Shown piece by piece: positions 10,451 to 23,735 of a stretch of 64,000 nucleotides of DNA. Numbering within the stretch: position 1 is the first letter of the stretch; each line of letters opens with the position of its first letter. Under the pieces are notes generated by a model. That model was not told the DNA's origin and did not search any database. It saw only the letters and a program-made list of their open reading frames with translations. The DNA lies in assembly GCA_951217055.1 (NCBI GenBank), contig OX578279.1, positions 23,862,173-23,926,172 on the forward strand. The letters are read 5' to 3'. The position numbers and the translations under genes are program-made. The DNA is from Gerris lacustris (Eukaryota > Arthropoda > Insecta > Hemiptera > Gerridae).

Positions 10451-13400
10451 GCCTACCGCGCTTCGATCAAACTTAATTCTGTTCATCATACCGTTAAAAT
10501 TCCCAACAAGGAATATCATCATGGTTGTCGCTACTTCCCTCCCATGGTTCCGGTACGACATTTTTTAATTTAAAATCATATTTGATTGTTTAAAAGTGTG
10601 AAATATGTTAGCTGGTGAAGCCCGCCTGGATTATTTTACCTAACTTCCCGCCACGAGGTACGAGGCGCATTCCTTTGCTCACCTTTCCAACCTGCCTTCC
10701 ATTTACGAAATATTTTATTAGTCTTCCTACTTTCAAATTACCCTAAAAAGCCTTTTGTAAACCTAAACCCAAGCTCTGCCACATTTAGCCAACAAGTGCT
10801 TAAATAGTTTTCCCAACTTAAAATATGTCCATAAAATGTAAAGGTTCATTTCCACAAGGGTTGCTCACTATTCCGAGGATTAATACTATTTTTCTTAACT
10901 GTCTAATACTTGTTAAAACAGGAGAGAAAAAATCTATATACATTGTGAAAAAATTATATTTTTACTACTTTCAAGTATAAAATCGTTTTTCTAAAAAGTA
11001 GAATGGTGCCCCTATCGTATAAGGGCGCGAAACCCACGTGGTCTGCCCTAGCTCTTGGGCAACATTTGTCAATATATAATTTCACTTTTTGCTGTAAGGG
11101 CTTCACACAACTGAAAAAGTATTAAAAATTAATGTTTTGAAAACTAGTGCTAATAATTCTATACTATTTATTGTAGTTTTGTTATGTTAATCTTTAAATT
11201 GTATGTATGATCTAATTGTTATATAAAAAGGTACCGTTGGTTATTTAATTTAATAATTTTTAAACCGGTCGTTTATTTTTAAAATTTCCTGGCTACAACC
11301 CTGACCTATGTCACTCCCACGCCTTCTCGACCCCTTTCTCATTGCAAGATGTAATCAGAGGAAATCATTAAACATCTTCAACAAAGTATAGAAATGATGG
11401 AAAAAAATCTGGAACAATGGGAAATCAACACGTAACTTGCTAGTGATTAATTGTATATGTAAATAAATTAATTTGAATGAAGTTTTATTACGCGTTCATA
11501 TTTGTAATAATATATTATTTCCTTTTGGTTTTTTTTTTTTGTGTTTTGTGTGCAAGTATGTTTGTTTGTATCTACGTTGGAAATGCGTGGATAACGTGAG
11601 TAAAGTTCCCATTCTATAACAGTAATCCTGATTGGTTCACTTGTTCCTTCATTTCATCAATGCACCGCCTAACTTGTCGGACATGGTAATCTAGTAATCT
11701 CATAATTAGTTCTGTGATTAGAGGTTGTGCTCTCGTGAATGTTTACTTTTATTATTGTTTATAAAAATAGTTTATAATTGATTTGTGTTATTGGAAAAGG
11801 AACTTTGTATAGTGTGTCTGATTGACTAGCCAACTCTTACTAGAACCTATGTTCTAGCTCTAGCATCAACAAAAATCTAGTTTCGATTCCCAGAGGAATT
11901 AAATATTTTTTACAGTACTGCCGGCATGAACTTATATTATGTGAATTGTATGATTCATTTATTCTGTTCTAACCTTACCTTGCATACAATCTGGATGTTA
12001 AGAAAATAAAAAATTGTCTCAAATAATTTACAGAGGCAATGACCTCAAATGAGCATAAACAAAATTTTTAAAAAAAATATTACTAAACAATTGGTCAATT
12101 TGTGGCTAAGATATATTTAATTTAAAAATGCCAGAACAACTTGGCTGAGTTACCGATGAAGCCACATTCGTCCTTTTTTACTAATGAAAATATTAAAACT
12201 ATTATCAATTTGTTTAAATAATTAAATTTTGAAGTAAAATGTATAAGTAACAAACTTAAAAATATTATTTTTTAAGAAATGGAACATGTTTTATACTTGA
12301 GGTATTACAATGTCCTGCTTCGTGTCACAATACCTGCTATTCTTGTTCAGGCATCTTGGCACATTCATCGATACTTTCACTTATACATTTATCGAGTTCT
12401 ATTTCCTTTATACTTGTCTATTGATATTTATTTATCTATTGTTGAGTGATATCGATGAAGAAAAAAGGAAAATAATGAATTTAAAAATAGTTCCATTAAA
12501 CTTATGATAAATGTGTTATTTGAGGATTAGGTAACAATCGAATTGTTAGAAAACCAATAATTTTCACTTGCTTGCACTATAATCGTCTAATAAATTATAA
12601 GATTGTGAGATAAGATAATTTTAAATGGGTTATAGAAGAAGTTTTATCAATATTTTTATATAAACATATGTTTACATCTTCAAGCTCTTTTTATTTTTTT
12701 TTATCGCATCCAAGTTAACTATTTTTCGAATCAATATTCTAAATTGACTACATTGTTTAAACCCAACAATCAATGATTATAATTATCGTTTTTTTTTTAC
12801 TAATTTAATTTTAATAGCATATTAGACTTTATAACCTGGCAATTCGCTTTCTGTTCTTTTCACGTGTTACTCAAATCAAATACCAAGTTATGCAATTCTT
12901 ATTTAGCACTTTTCCATATGTAAATCATGTGGCGCCATTTCGCGTTTTTTCAACACCATTTTAACTAAATGGTGCAATCATTTCGTTAATTAGTTTCTGA
13001 AATGTTAATAGAATGTTGTCAATGTATGCGAAATATGTATAATTTTTGGATTAACATTATTTTAGCTGTAGTTTTTAAATTGGTGACTTGTGGCGAAATA
13101 AGGCTATTGTCCTCATCTCCCTGCTAACATAAATATGTAATTCATTTTTTTTATAAAATAATTATGTATGATAAACGAGATTTTGGACCAAAATAGAGTT
13201 GACCGTGGGGAAGTCTCAAGTGTTCCCACATAATTTCTCCCACGCAATTGGAGCTCAACCCCCCCTTATTCTCCAAATATGTTTTTAGATCTACGAACTT
13301 GATACTTAATGTCAATAACCTTTCTATGTGGTGCAATTTTATAATTAAAGAGAGGAAACACTGAATTGTCTCTGAAATTACTTGTAGCAATGTTTTCAAT

Positions 13401-13930
13401 GAAAGTATTTTATCTGGAAAAACAAATACTTTACTTAATCAGTGAAAAGTGTAGTGCAGTCAAATATTAAAAATGACGTCATTGCCGATAACATTGTATC
13501 ATTTTGTGAGCAAGAAATATTGAAATTAATTAATGTTTTTCATCTACTAAAGTATATTTACTGTCTAGGTATTTTTTAATTTATTTTAGAATTTTTTTTC
13601 CGGAATGATATGAAGAATTCTTTTATTTTAAATAATGGGACATTCCTTTTAAAATATTTGTTTTTTCCTCGTTCTCATTTTTATCACTATTTGTATTTAT
13701 TTGTTTTTTTAAAAAGGTGGGATTTTTCTGTGTGGATGTGTTTAGAGAAGTGTTATCTACACCAAATGGTAGCAGCCAGTTTGAGGCCGGCCTCAGACAG
13801 TTATTTTATCAATTGAACCGAACACATTAGGATCTATAAACTCCAATCTCTTCAAGGAGACATTTATGACCTTCTTCTGACGTTTCTCTTGGGTCACTAT
13901 TTTCTTATATATGATATTGTGAGAACTAGG
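10450..13930. other. Gene-free AT-rich stretch
   Basis: No recognisable exon. A mildly GC-rich scrap at 11,005-11,060 (ATGGTGCCCCTATCG, AAGGGCGCGAAACCCACG) may be a transposon remnant. Confidence 0.4.
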
Positions 13931-13937
13931 CTCCAAG

Positions 13938-14035
13938 AATTACAGAGAATTTTAGTTGGTACGTTTCAATATAGAGTTTATATTTACAGAGAATTTTAGT
14001 TTCTTGTACGTTTCAATATAGAGTTTCTATTAATT
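13938..14035 (+). repeat. Two-copy tandem repeat, ~50-bp unit
   Basis: TTACAGAGAATTTTAGTT followed by GTACGTTTCAATATAGAGTTT occurs twice in succession (from about 13,939 and 13,984), with a small indel between copies. Confidence 0.7.
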
Positions 14036-14224
14036 CAAATTAAAAAGCTAAATATTATTGTAATGTGTTAATAATTTCCTAAAATGTATAGATCCAATAT
14101 GTAGTGCTAATTTTGACGACAATCTGATTAAAGCGAAACCCTCGTTAAAAGTTCAATACAACCTTGAAAGAGTAACTTTTTACTTATATACAACCTTATA
14201 CTCATGCCATTATACTTTGTAAAT

Positions 14225-14300
14225 CTGACAGCGCGGGAAAATCGAAAAAATGGGGAGGGGGCGAATGAGAGCTTTAGATTTTGGCGGGTACTAGGTCGGG
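14225..14300 (+). repeat. Degenerate fragment of the 63.6 kb MITE family
   Basis: GCGGGAAAATCGAAAAAATGGGG followed by GCGAATGAGAGCTTTAGATTTT parallels the minus strand of 63,605-63,745 (GGGAAAGTCGAAATAATGGG then CCAATAAGAGCTCAGGATTTT). Only one arm remains. Confidence 0.45.
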
Positions 14301-16760
14301 CCAACTAGGCAAACAAAAATATCTCTGGATAACCTCAACATTACCACCTAGTAGTTTTATTTTTTCCCTCACATAGGTTGGCCATTCTGAGCTGTCAAAT
14401 TTACAATGTATAATGACATGAGCTAAAAAGAGTAACTTTTTACTTATTACCCCAAATTAAAAATACTGTAAAACCGACAAATATTGAACGTATACAAAAC
14501 TGCTTGCAGCAGAGCCAAGGTGAAACTGACGCAAATCTGCAAGTGGCTAACACCTGCTTACAACGACCTTAAGTTGAAAATACTATGTATAAAACATGTG
14601 CTAACTTCTACCTCAAGTTAAAAATACCGTAGTATTATATGCGTACAAATGGGCAACTGATTGACAAAGGTATGAGCTTATAAAATGCTTGAAAATATAA
14701 TAGAAAGATTGTTTCATAATATCAAAATTACTTCAGATAGTTTTCGTTTATAAAGGGTTAAATTTATAATTTATATATATCTAATATCCACCTCCAACGC
14801 TTATTCTTATAAATGGCCAAACTTGAATGTTGATTGTATTATTCAAGAGATGAGCTGTGGACTCACTGGACTAAAGAACGAAGTAAAATACGTCTCTTCA
14901 TCCAAGAATTAATTCTTAGTTCTGTTAAGACTTACAGATATGCCTAGGGGAACCATTCCGTTTAGAAGTTAAGATAGAGGTTAAGGTCTGACCAAATATT
15001 TTTCTTCTCGTTTTACCGGTACTTTAAGAACATCTAATGGTTTACTTTATACTATTTAAATATTTTTTCGTGGATTAATTTATAAAGGTAAACCTGGTTA
15101 TTTCTGCAGTAAACCTGCTTAATAATTATAGTTTTTATTCGCTATATACAGATTCGTAATGCTAATTTAAGTTTAACAAAAATTAAATTGAAGGAAGAAA
15201 TAAATTCACAATAATAAGGAAAACTTTTTAAATATAATTAAACTTGCCTCATCTTCCTTTATCTTTATTACTCTTTAAAAATAAATAAGAAAGTGGGTGA
15301 ATAATTTAGTCACTTAGCATTTTATCATTTTATAATACTCATTTACATTTCATACCCAAAGATAAGAAACTATAATCATCGATATCTAATAGTAGAGATA
15401 GTCGACTCCCCTCTTAAGAAAGTTTTGACAAGATTAGAGTACAGCAGCGCTGTCACTCGCACCGGGGAAAACGCAGGAACTAATGCCCGCCAAAAAAGCC
15501 GGGAATTTCAAATCCAAACATATAAGATAATTTCTTTCCTCCTTACTTTTCAAAATTGAAATATTCATTTCTTTTTTTATCCACTTCTTAAAAGATACCT
15601 ATTTAATGTAAATATTTCAGTGCCTTGAAATATTAATTAGATTACATAATGAACCTGGATAATTAGATAATAATAATTATGAATTCAGCAAATCAAATTT
15701 TAAAATAATTGTAATTTAAAATAAGTGTAAATTTTCCTTTGTTCAAAAATGAGGTTTCATTATCCCATAATATTATGATGTTATGGATTTCATACATTCT
15801 CTCTACATTAAATAGAAAAACAAACAACTTCTTAAAATAAATCTTATTAACAATATTAGGAAGGGTTGAAATATTTAATATAAACGTTATAGAAACAGAA
15901 TTAAATAAAAAGCCTGTTTTATTCACATAAAAGGTACAATAAGGTTAAATACAATGTTTTAATACAATAAAAAATACCCTTATCATGCAAACTAATGTTA
16001 ATTTACAGAAATTTAAGGTTAGTGAATGTAGTTTACTGAATATTTGTCTTATTTTTTATATGGAAGGGTTTTTAACAATGAGTTTTATATGTTGTGAGGG
16101 CCGACTGATTACATGTGGAAAAAATTACAGGGTTTGAAGCTCCTCTGCAGTAGGTTCAAACATCCATCTGAAAAAAAAAAAATATATACATATTATATAT
16201 ATATATACCTATATAAATAGATGACATAAAAAGTGAAATAAAAAAATGAAGCTATTTTCTCAAAAAAATTGAATTTTTCAATTACACCTGGCGTAGGACA
16301 CATTCTTACTCATTAAGATTTAATTTTCCTTGTTTGTTTTTGTAATCTCCTTGGATTCAAAGCATAGACAATCAGGACTTTTTATGAAATTGAAAATTGA
16401 CAATGTGTCATAACTTTTAATTTTGAACAACTCTTTTAAGTAAATATTTTTGATATTTTTAAAGACAAGGGTACTTCACTCTTAACATATTTGTAAATTC
16501 ATAGAAAAAACACCCTGTATATTAATTAATTGGACTAATTTTTCCAACTTGTTTGTTTAAGACCAAGTAGGGCTGATGCCTAGAAGCTCAAATTTCAACT
16601 CGAAATGTTTTAGTGACACCCTAGGTGCACTTACTCCGTGGACGACACACTGTGTGTATAAATGTATATATAGCACCAATAGACTTACAAAAAATATTTC
16701 AAGCAATAGAAATTTACAAAAGTACAAGGAAATTTCAATTAAAAGTATGAACATTAAGTT
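14300..16760. other. Gene-free AT-rich stretch
   Basis: No gene recognised. The segment 15,400-15,510 is less AT-rich (AGCAGCGCTGTCACTCGCAC, ATGCCCGCCAAAAAAGCCGG) without coding evidence. An AT microsatellite lies at 16,190-16,210. Confidence 0.4.
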
Positions 16761-16766
16761 TTATTA

Positions 16767-17346
16767 TAGTCCAGGAGATAGCATAAAAAAAAGTGTCTCG
16801 ACTAACATCAAGCTAGAATTTTGTGTATAAGTAGATGTTTTGGTGCCTTTTAAGAATATCTGGTCGGCTAAGTTTGTCTGCGGGACATAGCTTGGGGATA
16901 GGCATTTGAAAAAAACTAACAGGTAGAGAGCGGCAATGTCCCGCCCTTTTTGGTAGAAAATGCGATTTTCATGATCCTGAGTACTTACTTATTTAGTTAA
17001 CCAAAAATTAAACTGATAGTAGTTTGTCACTTAATAGGTGACCTCTATGATTTGGAGTAGTTTTAGACTAACTAACCTATTAAGCGACAAACTATCATTA
17101 ACTTTATTTTTGGTCTACTAACTAAGTTTGTTCTCAGGATAATGAAAATCACATTATCCACCATAAAGAGCGGGACATGGCCACTCTCCACCGGTTTGAA
17201 TTTTTCAAATGCCTATTTGAAGCTATGTCCCGCAGACGAACTTAGCTGACCGCATATTCTTAAAAGGCACCAAAACATTTACTTATTCACAAAATTCTAG
17301 CTTGATGTTAGTCAGACACTTTTTTTGCACGCTATCTCCTGGACTG
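16767..17346. mobile_element. PIF/Harbinger-like MITE, copy 1 (palindromic)
   Basis: A 580-bp non-autonomous element. The TIRs are TAGTCCAGGAGATAGC on the left and GCTATCTCCTGGACTG on the right, flanked by TTA at 16,764-16,766 and 17,347-17,349. The whole element is a foldback: the two halves repeat each other inverted, including GGACATAG..TGTCCCG blocks and a central AAACT(G)ATAGTAGTTTGTCACTTAA arm. Three-base TWA duplications are the hallmark of PIF/Harbinger. No transposase is encoded. Two further copies are at 28,696 and 34,282. Confidence 0.75.
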
Positions 17347-17349
17347 TTA

Positions 17350-18750
17350 GGATTCACATTATAAAGAAAAAAGTGCTTAATGTACTCACCTAATGTGACC
17401 AAAGTTGATGTAGGAGGTTCCAACGTCGGAATAGGATTTGTTGTCATGTAAAAGTGTTTAGACCTGCTTCCATCCACAGTGCTTCTTCAACTTCTCCAAC
17501 TTAAGATTCTTGCAGAACTTTTCCCATATGTCTCGTCTGAAAAAAATACCACAATATCAAGTACGGTTTGAATGGAAGTAGTGAGTATGGTTGTTATTAT
17601 ATAATCTACATGGGCGAATTATAGATGATACGGTCGAGAATCTTTTGGCGGCACAATTTTGCTTGATTTATACACTTCAGAGACTATATCCCTTTGTCAA
17701 ACAGTACATTTGTGTAGAGATTATACATGAGTAATTTGAACATAGGAGAGTTGATACTTATTTGTCAAAAAATACGTTAGAGTAAGGCTTCCCCCTACAT
17801 TTCTACCAAACAAGCCTTGAACAAAGTTATAATAATAATCAAGATTCATAAATATTTAAGTTTTAGAGTTATAATATTATATAAAAATGATAACGAACCT
17901 TCTGCTTTAACCTTAGGCCAACCAAAGCATTTCTTCTTTCTTCTTTACTTGAACTGCCAAAAAAATCACAAAACCCATTATCAAACAAACAAAAACGTTA
18001 TGAAGAAAAGAGCGTTAACGTAAAACTTTAGAGAAAGAGCTCAAAACACCATGTGAAAGTGTGAAAGAGAGAAGAACTGTTACGTACACCGTCAATCGAG
18101 TATAAACAAAATGACCGTTGGTAGAATCAGAATCACGTCAGTTTTTTTCCTCTATAGTTCCACTTTATTCCGTGACCGCGAGATGGAGCGTTGCCATCGG
18201 GCAAACTTGGTCAAACCCCCACCCCAGGGAGTCGGACAGGGCTGACTATAATAACTGGAAGGGATCATCATAAATTAAAAATTATCTGATGCCGTTTTGT
18301 TTCTTATCTCTGAATTTAACTCCTTCGTTATCTTTAATTTCTTTGTAATAATCAAATTTAATCTAATTCTTTAATTAAATATTTTTGTCGAGACATTTTT
18401 CAGACCTCTTAATCTAAAAACTTTTTAAGATAGTTCAAAATTTAAAGCATCATTATAGTTCCTTCATTAGCGCAATTGTTATAATTAATTGAAAGTTTAT
18501 AATGTGGAATAATAATAATAACTTAATGATTATGATGTTATAAACAGATTCCTCTTCAAAGCGCCGTGTTTGAAACTTAATATTAAATTATTTTATATAA
18601 TAAAATATTAATTTATGTGATAATATTTTTACTTTATATTTTTTTTACATCCCCTGTGAGTGATTCGAACTCGAATATAAGCGTATTTTGCTAAAAACAA
18701 CGTTAATTGAACTCCATGTAGTTCCTTTTCAATGAACAATCATGCTAGAA
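17350..18750. other. Gene-free stretch with a small GC-rich scrap
   Basis: No exon recognised. 18,170-18,245 (GACCGCGAGATGGAGCGTTG, CCCCCACCCCAGGGAGTCGG) is GC-rich and may be a repeat edge. Confidence 0.4.
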
Positions 18751-18754
18751 TTGT

Positions 18755-19065
18755 AAAAAAAGTCAAACCCCTCTTTATACCTCTCCGGGATTCTGTTATA
18801 TCCTTTTTTCACCTCCCCGGGATTTTGTCATATCCCTTTTTCACCCCCCCCCCCGGAATTTTGTCATATCTCTTTTTCACTTCCTCGGGATTTTGTCATA
18901 TCCCTTTTTCACCTCCCCGGGATTTTATCATATCCCTTTTTCACCTTCCCGGGATTTTGTCGTGTCCCTTTTTACCATCTCGGCATTGTGTCATTTCATT
19001 TTTACCTCTTAAGGATCTTGTCATATCCCTTTTTTACCTCCCCGAGATTGTCTTCATATCCTTAT
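18755..19065 (+). repeat. Minisatellite, ~31-32-bp unit, about nine copies
   Basis: The pyrimidine-rich unit is close to ATCCCTTTTTCACC, TCCCCGGGATTTTGTCAT, repeated about nine times with substitutions that increase to the right. A 119-codon open frame through it (18,732-19,091) is periodic low-complexity translation, not a gene. Confidence 0.85.
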
Positions 19066-19069
19066 ATAT

Positions 19070-22000
19070 TTACAACACAACGAGTCGATAATCTTATGTT
19101 ACTTAGAGTTTATTTAATATCATTTCTTTTTACTGCATATGCTCAACTTCTATAATAGCGTTAATTAGTTAATTGATTAAGTGACTGTTAAATAAATTTA
19201 GTTTAGAAACTCCCTTTTCACCCATGAAACCTCATATAAATGTTAACCTCTTAATAATAATAGTACGAAATCGAAATATAGAGTGAAATGTACGCTCTTT
19301 AGTGGTTATTCATTTTTCTAAGATAATATTTTATTAGACGAGTGATTAGTGATAACCCGGGAAAAGATTTAATATAAGTAGTTTATAGACAGTTCAAGAT
19401 TTGCATTATAGGTTTTCTTAATGGAATTACAAGGTTGAAGTCTAGGAGGGATTGTAACCTTCGGCTAAGAAAGAAATTCCTGTTTCTACCTTCAACATCC
19501 TTGGATGGAAAAAGCTAGACTCAGTTGTAGTTGCTTCTCCATTAAGTTGTTAGAGAATAAGCTCAGATATGTTCATTTAACTTTTTCATTGTATCAAATC
19601 TAGACATGGAGTTTATGTACCATGTGTCTTAAGAGTTGGGAGTTGATATGCATATTGGATATAAAAACTTATACTATACTGTATTAATTTCTCTCTGAAA
19701 TACACTTTTTTACTTGGAAATTATTTCGATTTATTTCAAATAATTTTCAGAGTATTATCTTCAAAAAGAAACCTTGTTTAACTTTTGCTTTAGATCTTAA
19801 AAATTAATTGATTATTTATAATGTCAAGTATATCAAAAAATATATAATATATTATAAGTACTAATTATATTAATAAAAATATATATATATAATTCGTGTT
19901 CATAATGTTAATGCTCCACTTATAAAGCGGATGTGAATGTTAATAAATTAAAATTCTCAGAACGATGGTTCAATGTGTAATCTGTACTTCAAATTAATAT
20001 TGATGATAGAAGACATTTATCTTTAATAAAACTGACGTGTTCAAATGTAATTGTTTTTTTAATCAATTTTCTGATGAATTGAATCAAAATGTGAGAATGT
20101 TCTTTTTTTAAACTTCTCAAAACAGATTAGAAAAATATAGATTGACGGTTTATCAAGAATGATCACTAATAAGACATAGTGATAATGGTATCAATTGAAA
20201 ATGATCATTATCTTTTGATATGATTCAAATGGTATTTTTATCAACAAAAAAAAAATCCCTCAACTGAGTCATCTTGTAGTTGTATATTAATAAACAAAAT
20301 TAATAATTATATTATGTAACTCTTTTCCATCGCAATTTAAATTCGCCCTGCATGTAAAATTCGTAATATTAGTCAAACTAGGGATTTTAAACTCTAAATT
20401 TGTATTTAGATTATACTCGTTCATTATAGGGTATTGAAAATAAACTAAATCAAAAAAATTATTACAAATATTTCGATTTAGTATTTTCAAATTTTAATTT
20501 AATTTACCATACTCGATTACTAATTTGCGATGCAAAATGGTCTCAAATGGTATTCATCTCACTTCAAGAATTAATCCTCAGGAGTATTACTTTTTACCGT
20601 ATGAGTACCTTTTAGTTCTTGCATGAGAAGTATCTGAATGAGTTACCTTTTAGACGTTTATATCTTTCACGGTTAAATCTTCAATGTAAAAAGCAAACTA
20701 TAAGTTATTACATATCCATAAGCTTTCGCAGTATATAAATTAAATTTGATGAAACCTATTTATGTCAAAGCATAAGTTCAACATCAAACAAATAAGTAAA
20801 AAGTAATTATAATAGCAAATTTAAAATACACCGATAATATTAGTATTTATAATATAGTTATTAGTAAATTTGTTAACTCATAACACCGATTGTTTATCAT
20901 AAAACAACAGTAGATATAAATTTGCAATTCAACAAATTACTGAATCTGATTATTTTTTCTTAAAAAATTGACATTTTTCAATTCAAATTCAAGGAGTAAT
21001 AGTCACACAAAAAATGATATTAGATAAGTAAAAGTACGTTTTAGTTTACTTTTTAGGTACTACAATAATTTTTTAACATTACAAAATTAAATTAAACTGA
21101 CCTCGAACCTAGCTGGGAGTTATATTTATAGAAATATACAAGTTAATATACGTAGAAAGGCAGGTAATTTTGTCGGCTAGTTCTTCTTCACTTGCAACCT
21201 GCATTTTTTTTTTTTTTTGTATTATCAAGGCCGCGACGCCGCCTTTAATGATTTAGTTATATATTTTTATAGTTATATGCTAGAATAGTTAGATCTAATA
21301 TTGGTGGAGCAAGACCTTCATTTTTGGCTTACTATTTTTGAATCTTATTTTATTCCTTCTGTACTATTCTATTACTGGTTTCCTTTAATTGTTTTGTTGA
21401 ACTTCCTTTATTATTCTACTTATATTTAATAATTATTATTATCTTTATTTGTCGTCACTTATTTTTACCTTTTGAATTATTATACTTGTTAAATATTATA
21501 TGAATATCTTTTTTTCCGTCCCATTTTTGAAGAAACGAAGAAAAAGGCAATTAAGTAACGGAAGTCAGAATTAATTGCAAACAGATATAACTGCCTTTTT
21601 TTTAATCCATTTTAGCTTAGGAAGGCAAATATCTTAGTCCTTTTTTTTTTTAAAGCAATCTAATTTATAAATTATCTTGGTACCAATTCCGTTTTATTTT
21701 AATTAATTTTTTTTAAAAAACCAATTAGATTTACAAAAAAAAATGTTTACTATGCTAATACCTTTTTAAAAAACCCTTCAAAAAGGAATTAAGTTTTTCC
21801 CGGTTTTACAATTATCTCACATAATATATATATATATTTTTCTGTAATGCAATGTACTTATTACTTAAGTTTATTAATTGAACTTACTTAAGATTTATTT
21901 CCGTTTACAAGTAGTGCGAATTCTGTAATTTGTCCTTCAATTAGATTCTTAGAATTTGTTTCTATTCCTCCAGAATTAAAATTGCTAATTTTTTTTTTAA

Positions 22001-22195
22001 TTTAATTAATTGAGTTTTTTAAAATTTGTTTTTATGCTTATTATCGAGTCCATTAAATGTTGTAAATATATATTTTTTTCTAAGAACTATCTTACAGCTG
22101 GGAATTACTTAAGACTGTAATCGGTTTGGAATTTAAGAGTGAAGTAAAATAGACAGTAATAGTGACACATTCCTTAACGCTAGATATTTCTAGAC
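19070..22195. other. Gene-free AT-rich stretch
   Basis: A very AT-rich stretch with poly(T) and AT runs. No exon or bounded element was recognised. Confidence 0.45.
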
Positions 22196-22201
22196 GACAC
22201 A

Positions 22202-22240
22202 CAGTGGTCCAAAATGAGAATTTAGGAGGACAAAAATGCA
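22202..22240 (+). promoter_or_regulatory. RSS-like terminal sequence, left end
   Basis: Heptamer CACAGTG (22,202-22,208), spacer of exactly 23 bp (22,209-22,231), then ACAAAAATG (22,232-22,240). The vertebrate 23-RSS is CACAGTG, 23 bp, ACAAAAACC; the nonamer here matches at seven of nine positions. This is the expected transposase-binding end of a Transib element. Confidence 0.7.
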
Positions 22241-22603
22241 TTTTTGCGACTCAGCAATTTTTTTATAAAAATGATTATTTTCTTTTCTAAGATGTATGAA
22301 TAGATGATATCTATAATTATTTGTATTTATCTTTATGTTTAATGTACTTTGAACGCGTTAGAAATAAGTGTTTTATTGCATTATTTAAAATCACCAATTT
22401 TCAGTCTTTTATGACATTTTTACTGTTTTTAAAAAATATAGTTTTTCTTACATCTTTCACATAATTCATCATGATTACTCTTGAACAAGCTATGTTGTTA
22501 TAATATATTCCATTTTATTGTCTTTTTACTTAATTTATACCCATAAATTCACTCAAATTCAATTTATACTAAAAATCGTGACTTTAAACAAAATTCCAAA
22601 TAA

Positions 22604-22860
22604 ATGGTGGACTATTACTCTCATGTAGTAAAAAGTCATGGGGAGATATATACATGGATTTTTTGGGGCAAGCTTATGCTTCAAGAATATCACCATTTTG
22701 TTTGCCTTTTTTTGCCTTTAAGAAAGAAATACTACATTTGTGTAGCTGGGCCAAAAGAATTCAACAAGATCGACGACCAATCTCGTGTAGTTAATACTGA
22801 AGCTCTAGAATTAAGTATTTCTTCTCTTCCTGCTTATATCATAATAATCATTAAAAAATT
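22604..22860 (+). pseudogene. Open frame in the left arm of the Transib-like element
   Basis: An ATG-initiated frame (TAA lies just upstream) reads MVDYYSHVV... through GPKEFNKIDDQSRVVNTEALEL for about 85 residues, then runs out of arm homology into AT-rich sequence. The opposite arm (23,330 down to about 23,075) encodes almost the same peptide (MVDNYSRVV; LGISS for LSISS). I do not recognise the protein. It may be the N-terminus of the parent element's product, cut off when the palindrome formed. No DDE residues or zinc-binding pattern are visible. Confidence 0.4.
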
Positions 22861-22996
22861 ATTTTACTATTTATATATTTATATTTTATATATTTATATA
22901 TTTTATATTTATATATTTTCTTTACTTATTTATTGTATTACTAATTTTTGTAGACACTGAGTTTTGTCAATAACTTTACAATGCTGCTATTGAATA

Positions 22997-23093
22997 ATAA
23001 TCATAAAAAAATTAGGAATATGTTCAAAATAGAGAAAAATAATAGTATATTAAATATTTTGAACATATTCCTAATTTTTTTTATGATTATTAT
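22997..23093. repeat. Nested hairpin at the centre of the Transib-like palindrome
   Basis: AAAAATTAGGAATATGTTCAAAAT (about 23,007-23,030) pairs with ATTTTGAACATATTCCTAATTTTT (about 23,056-23,080), around a 25-nt loop. The outer AATAATCAT/ATGATTATT also pairs. It is a second inversion inside the first. Confidence 0.75.
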
Positions 23094-23330
23094 GATATAA
23101 GCAGGAAGAGAAGAAATACCTAATTCTAGAGCTTCAGTATTAACTACACGAGATTGGTCGTCGATCTTGTTGAATTCTTTTGGCCCAGCTACACAAATGT
23201 AGTATTTCTTTCTTAAAGGCAAAAAAAGGCAAACAAAATGGTGATATTCTTGAAGCATAAGCTTGCCCCAAAAAATCCATGTATATATCTCCCCATGACT
23301 TTTTACTACACGAGAGTAATTGTCCACCAT
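23075..23330 (-). pseudogene. Open frame in the right arm of the Transib-like element
   Basis: Inverted duplicate of the 22,604-22,860 frame, starting MVDNYSRVV. The near identity of the two arms means the inversion is recent or the arms are kept alike by gene conversion. Nothing downstream of about residue 85 resembles a protein. Function unknown. Confidence 0.4.
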
Positions 23331-23696
23331 TTATTTGGAATTTTGTTTAAAGTCACGATTTTTAGTATAAATTGAATTTGAGTGAATTTATGGGTATAAA
23401 TTAAGTAAAAAGACAATAAAATGGAATATATTATAACAACATATCTTGTTCAAGAGTAATCATGATGAATTATGTGAAAGATGTAAGAAAAACTATATTT
23501 TTTTAAAAAGAGTAAAAATGTCATAAAAGACTGAAAATTGGTGATTTTAAATAATGCAATAAAACACTTATTTCTAACGCGTTCAAAGTGCATTAAACAT
23601 AAAGATAAATACAAATAATTATAGATATCATCTATTCATACATCTTAGAAAAGAAAATAATCATTTTTATAAAAAAATTGCTGAATCGCAAAAATG

Positions 23697-23735
23697 CATT
23701 TTTGTCCTCCTAAATTCTCATTTTGGACCACTGTG
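23697..23735 (-). promoter_or_regulatory. RSS-like terminal sequence, right end
   Basis: Mirror image of the left end: CACTGTG at 23,729-23,735 (CACAGTG on the minus strand), a 23-bp spacer, and CATTTTTGT at 23,697-23,705. Both ends therefore have the 23-bp spacing; there is no 12/23 pair. Confidence 0.7.

Larger units (their letters stand above)
22202..23735. mobile_element. Palindromic Transib-like element with RSS-like ends
   Basis: A 1534-bp foldback element flanked by CGACA at 22,197-22,201 and 23,736-23,740, a 5-bp target duplication. Both ends read CACAGTGGTCCAAAATGAG inward. The arms (about 22,202-22,860 and 23,075-23,735) are near-identical inverted copies, each holding an 85-codon open frame read inward. 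The AT-rich middle contains a nested hairpin at 22,997-23,093. A CACxxTG start with a 5-bp GC-containing duplication is typical of Transib, the superfamily related to RAG1. No transposase core is visible, so the element is non-autonomous. Family placement is inference from ends and TSD. Confidence 0.75.

Noticed and set aside
18732..19091. 119-codon plus-strand open frame
   Set aside because: Translation of a 31-32-bp minisatellite; periodic low-complexity protein with no homology.
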